64,000 bases of DNA from Erwinia sp. S63 (GTDB lineage: Bacteria; Pseudomonadota; Gammaproteobacteria; Enterobacterales; Enterobacteriaceae), in assembly GCF_016625195.1 (NCBI RefSeq), contig NZ_JACVUP010000008.1, positions 186,001 through 250,000 on the forward strand, written 5' to 3'. Made by a program: the position numbers and the translations under genes. Of the stretch, positions 62,749 through 64,000 are shown piece by piece. Each line of letters begins with the position of its first letter. The stretch's first letter is position 1. The notes under the pieces are model-generated. The model ran no database searches. It had not been told where the DNA came from and saw only the letters and a program-made list of their open reading frames with translations.

Positions 62749-64000
62749 GGCATCTCCTCAACCAGACGACCTGCCTGCATCGCCTGATTTTTATGGCGCA
62801 GTTCGCCCCAGAAATAGAAACCAACCCAGGCGAAGCACAGCAGCGACACACCAAAGGCCAGCTGCATCGACCCCAGATGATCGGAGGCGAAGCCCTGAAT
62901 CGCCGGGATAAACGCCGCGCCGACAATCGACATGACGATAAACGCGCCTGCCACTTCGGTGTACTTGTTATCCACCGTGGCCAGCGTGCCCGCGTAAATC
63001 GTCGCCCAGCAGGGTCCAAACAGCACACTGACAAACACTGCCGCGTAGACAGCGGTAAAGTTTGGCACAAACATCACCCACGCGAGGGTGATCACGCCGA
63101 GTACCGAGTAGGCAATCAGCACTTTTTCCGCACGGAAGCGTGTCATCAGGAAGTTGGCGACAAACTTGCCGATGAAGAAGCAGATAAAGCTATAAATCAT
63201 AAAGTTAGACGCGTGGCGTTCGTTTGTTGCACCCAGCGTCAGCGCCAGACGGATGGTGAAGGACCACACCGCCACCTGCATGCCGACATACAGGAACTGC
63301 GCCACGATGCCGCGTTTGAAGTGGCGATTACCGGCCAGATAGCGGAAGGTTTCGCCCAGCGACGGCAGTGACTTTTCACTCGACGCCGGTTTGCAGCGCG
63401 GATAACGGGTAAACAGGAACAGCAGCATCACCACCACTAACACCATCACCAGATATTTATACGGCTCCAGCGTGTGTTCCAGCATGCTCAGGCGGAAGGC
63501 ATGTGCCTGCTCGGCATTCATGCCCGCCATCTGCGTATGCAGACTTTCGCCGTCCTGGAACACCAGATATTTACCCAACACAATGCCCATCAGCGCGCCA
63601 ATCGGATAGAACGTCTGGCTGATGTTAAGACGCAGCGTGGCGTGATCGCGATGGCCTATCATCGAGCTATAGGTATTCGCAGCGGTTTCGAGAAAGCTTA
63701 AACCAATGGCGATGGCGAAGATCGCCGCGAGGAACATGGTGTAAGTCGCCATGTGCGAGGCGGGATAGAACAGCACGCAGCCGACGATATACAGCACCAG
63801 TCCCATCAAAATCGCCAGCTTGTAAGTGGCTTTGCGGATCACCAGTGAAGCCGGAATCGCAATCAGGAAGTAACCGCCGTAAAACGCACTCTGTACCAGC
63901 GCACTGGCAAAATCACTCAGTGCAAACACGCTTTTGAACTGAGTGATCAGGATGTCGTTTAAACTCGCCGCGCATCCCCATAACGGGAACAGGCACGAGA
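62745..64000 (-). CDS. FucP-like sugar:H+ symporter, 5' end outside window
   Basis: An MFS permease of the FucP/GluP group. Reading continues past the window edge: upstream of the GTG at 63927-63929 the same frame gives FPLWGCAASLNDILITQFKS, which matches the first helix and loop of FucP-type proteins, so that GTG is not the start. The visible part has about 11 helices, including SALVQSAFYGGYFLIAIPAS and LSFLETAANTYSSMIGH, which corresponds to the ETAANPY motif of the family. It is coupled by a 4-bp overlap to the DUF4432 gene. Likely substrate is a deoxy- or aldose sugar, not identified. Confidence 0.85.
   Translation of the reverse strand, partial: SCLFPLWGCAASLNDILITQFKSVFALSDFASALVQSAFYGGYFLIAIPASLVIRKATYKLAILMGLVLYIVGCVLFYPASHMATYTMFLAAIFAIAIGLSFLETAANTYSSMIGHRDHATLRLNISQTFYPIGALMGIVLGKYLVFQDGESLHTQMAGMNAEQAHAFRLSMLEHTLEPYKYLVMVLVVVMLLFLFTRYPRCKPASSEKSLPSLGETFRYLAGNRHFKRGIVAQFLYVGMQVAVWSFTIRLALTLGATNERHASNFMIYSFICFFIGKFVANFLMTRFRAEKVLIAYSVLGVITLAWVMFVPNFTAVYAAVFVSVLFGPCWATIYAGTLATVDNKYTEVAGAFIVMSIVGAAFIPAIQGFASDHLGSMQLAFGVSLLCFAWVGFYFWGELRHKNQAMQAGRLVEEMP

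Noticed and set aside
61762..62787. Plus-strand open frame of 341 codons over the DUF4432 gene
   Set aside because: It spans the opposite strand of a gene with clear family motifs and carries His/Arg-rich low-quality sequence.
1..64000. CRISPR arrays, tRNA or rRNA genes, insertion sequences, phage integrase
   Set aside because: No regularly spaced repeats, cloverleaf-like stretches, transposase or integrase genes were seen on either strand.

Overview
The window looks like a chromosomal segment of an enterobacterium from the Erwiniaceae, most likely Pantoea or a close relative. The housekeeping genes follow the E. coli order around the 0/100-minute point (mog-talB-yaaA // thrCBA-thrL-lasT-arcA-creA-rob-gpmB-yjjX-trpR-slt). 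Several E. coli neighbours (yaaH, yaaJ, yaaX, creBCD, yjjY) are absent and two large blocks are added. The genus is an inference from gene order and protein character; no rRNA gene is present to settle it.

Layout. (1) 1-2985: N-terminal end of an MFS transporter, mog, talB and, divergently, yaaA. (2) 3032-34798: a complete type VI secretion system (T6SS), all on the minus strand and therefore read from right to left: tssB, tssC, tssK, tssL, an OmpA-domain protein, hcp, clpV, vgrG, PAAR, a VasX-like effector, a variable module of candidate immunity/accessory genes, tssM, two FGE-like lipoprotein genes (one frameshifted), a DUF3592 membrane protein, tssA, tssF, tssG, tssJ, tssE. All thirteen core components are recognisable. 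The parts between PAAR and tssM and between tssM and tssA are visibly richer in A+T than the core, as expected for exchangeable effector/immunity cargo. (3) 34799-35510: about 700 bp of AT-rich non-coding DNA carrying a 9-bp dyad. (4) 35511-40585: the threonine operon with its attenuator and leader peptide. (5) 40610-47870: lasT, arcA, creA, rob, gpmB, yjjX, trpR with a near-ideal Trp operator, and slt. (6) 48102-59891: a urea-assimilation locus: allophanate hydrolase, biotin-dependent urea carboxylase, a GntR/FCD regulator and a five-gene UrtABCDE-type ABC importer. (7) 59984-64000: a methyl-accepting chemotaxis protein with a candidate FliA promoter, a DUF4432 epimerase-like protein and a FucP-like sugar:H+ symporter cut by the window edge.

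How the genes work together. The T6SS block encodes the baseplate (TssA/E/F/G/K), sheath (TssB/C), inner tube (Hcp), spike (VgrG/PAAR), membrane complex (TssJ/L/M plus an OmpA-type anchor) and recycling ATPase (ClpV). Its cargo appears to be a pore-forming VasX-type toxin followed directly by two tandem paralogous membrane proteins that are good immunity candidates. The urea block imports urea, carboxylates it to allophanate with ATP and biotin, and hydrolyses allophanate to ammonia and CO2: a nickel-free alternative to urease. The least explained parts are the T6SS variable module (14658-20147) and the tandem FGE-like lipoproteins (9369-11160).
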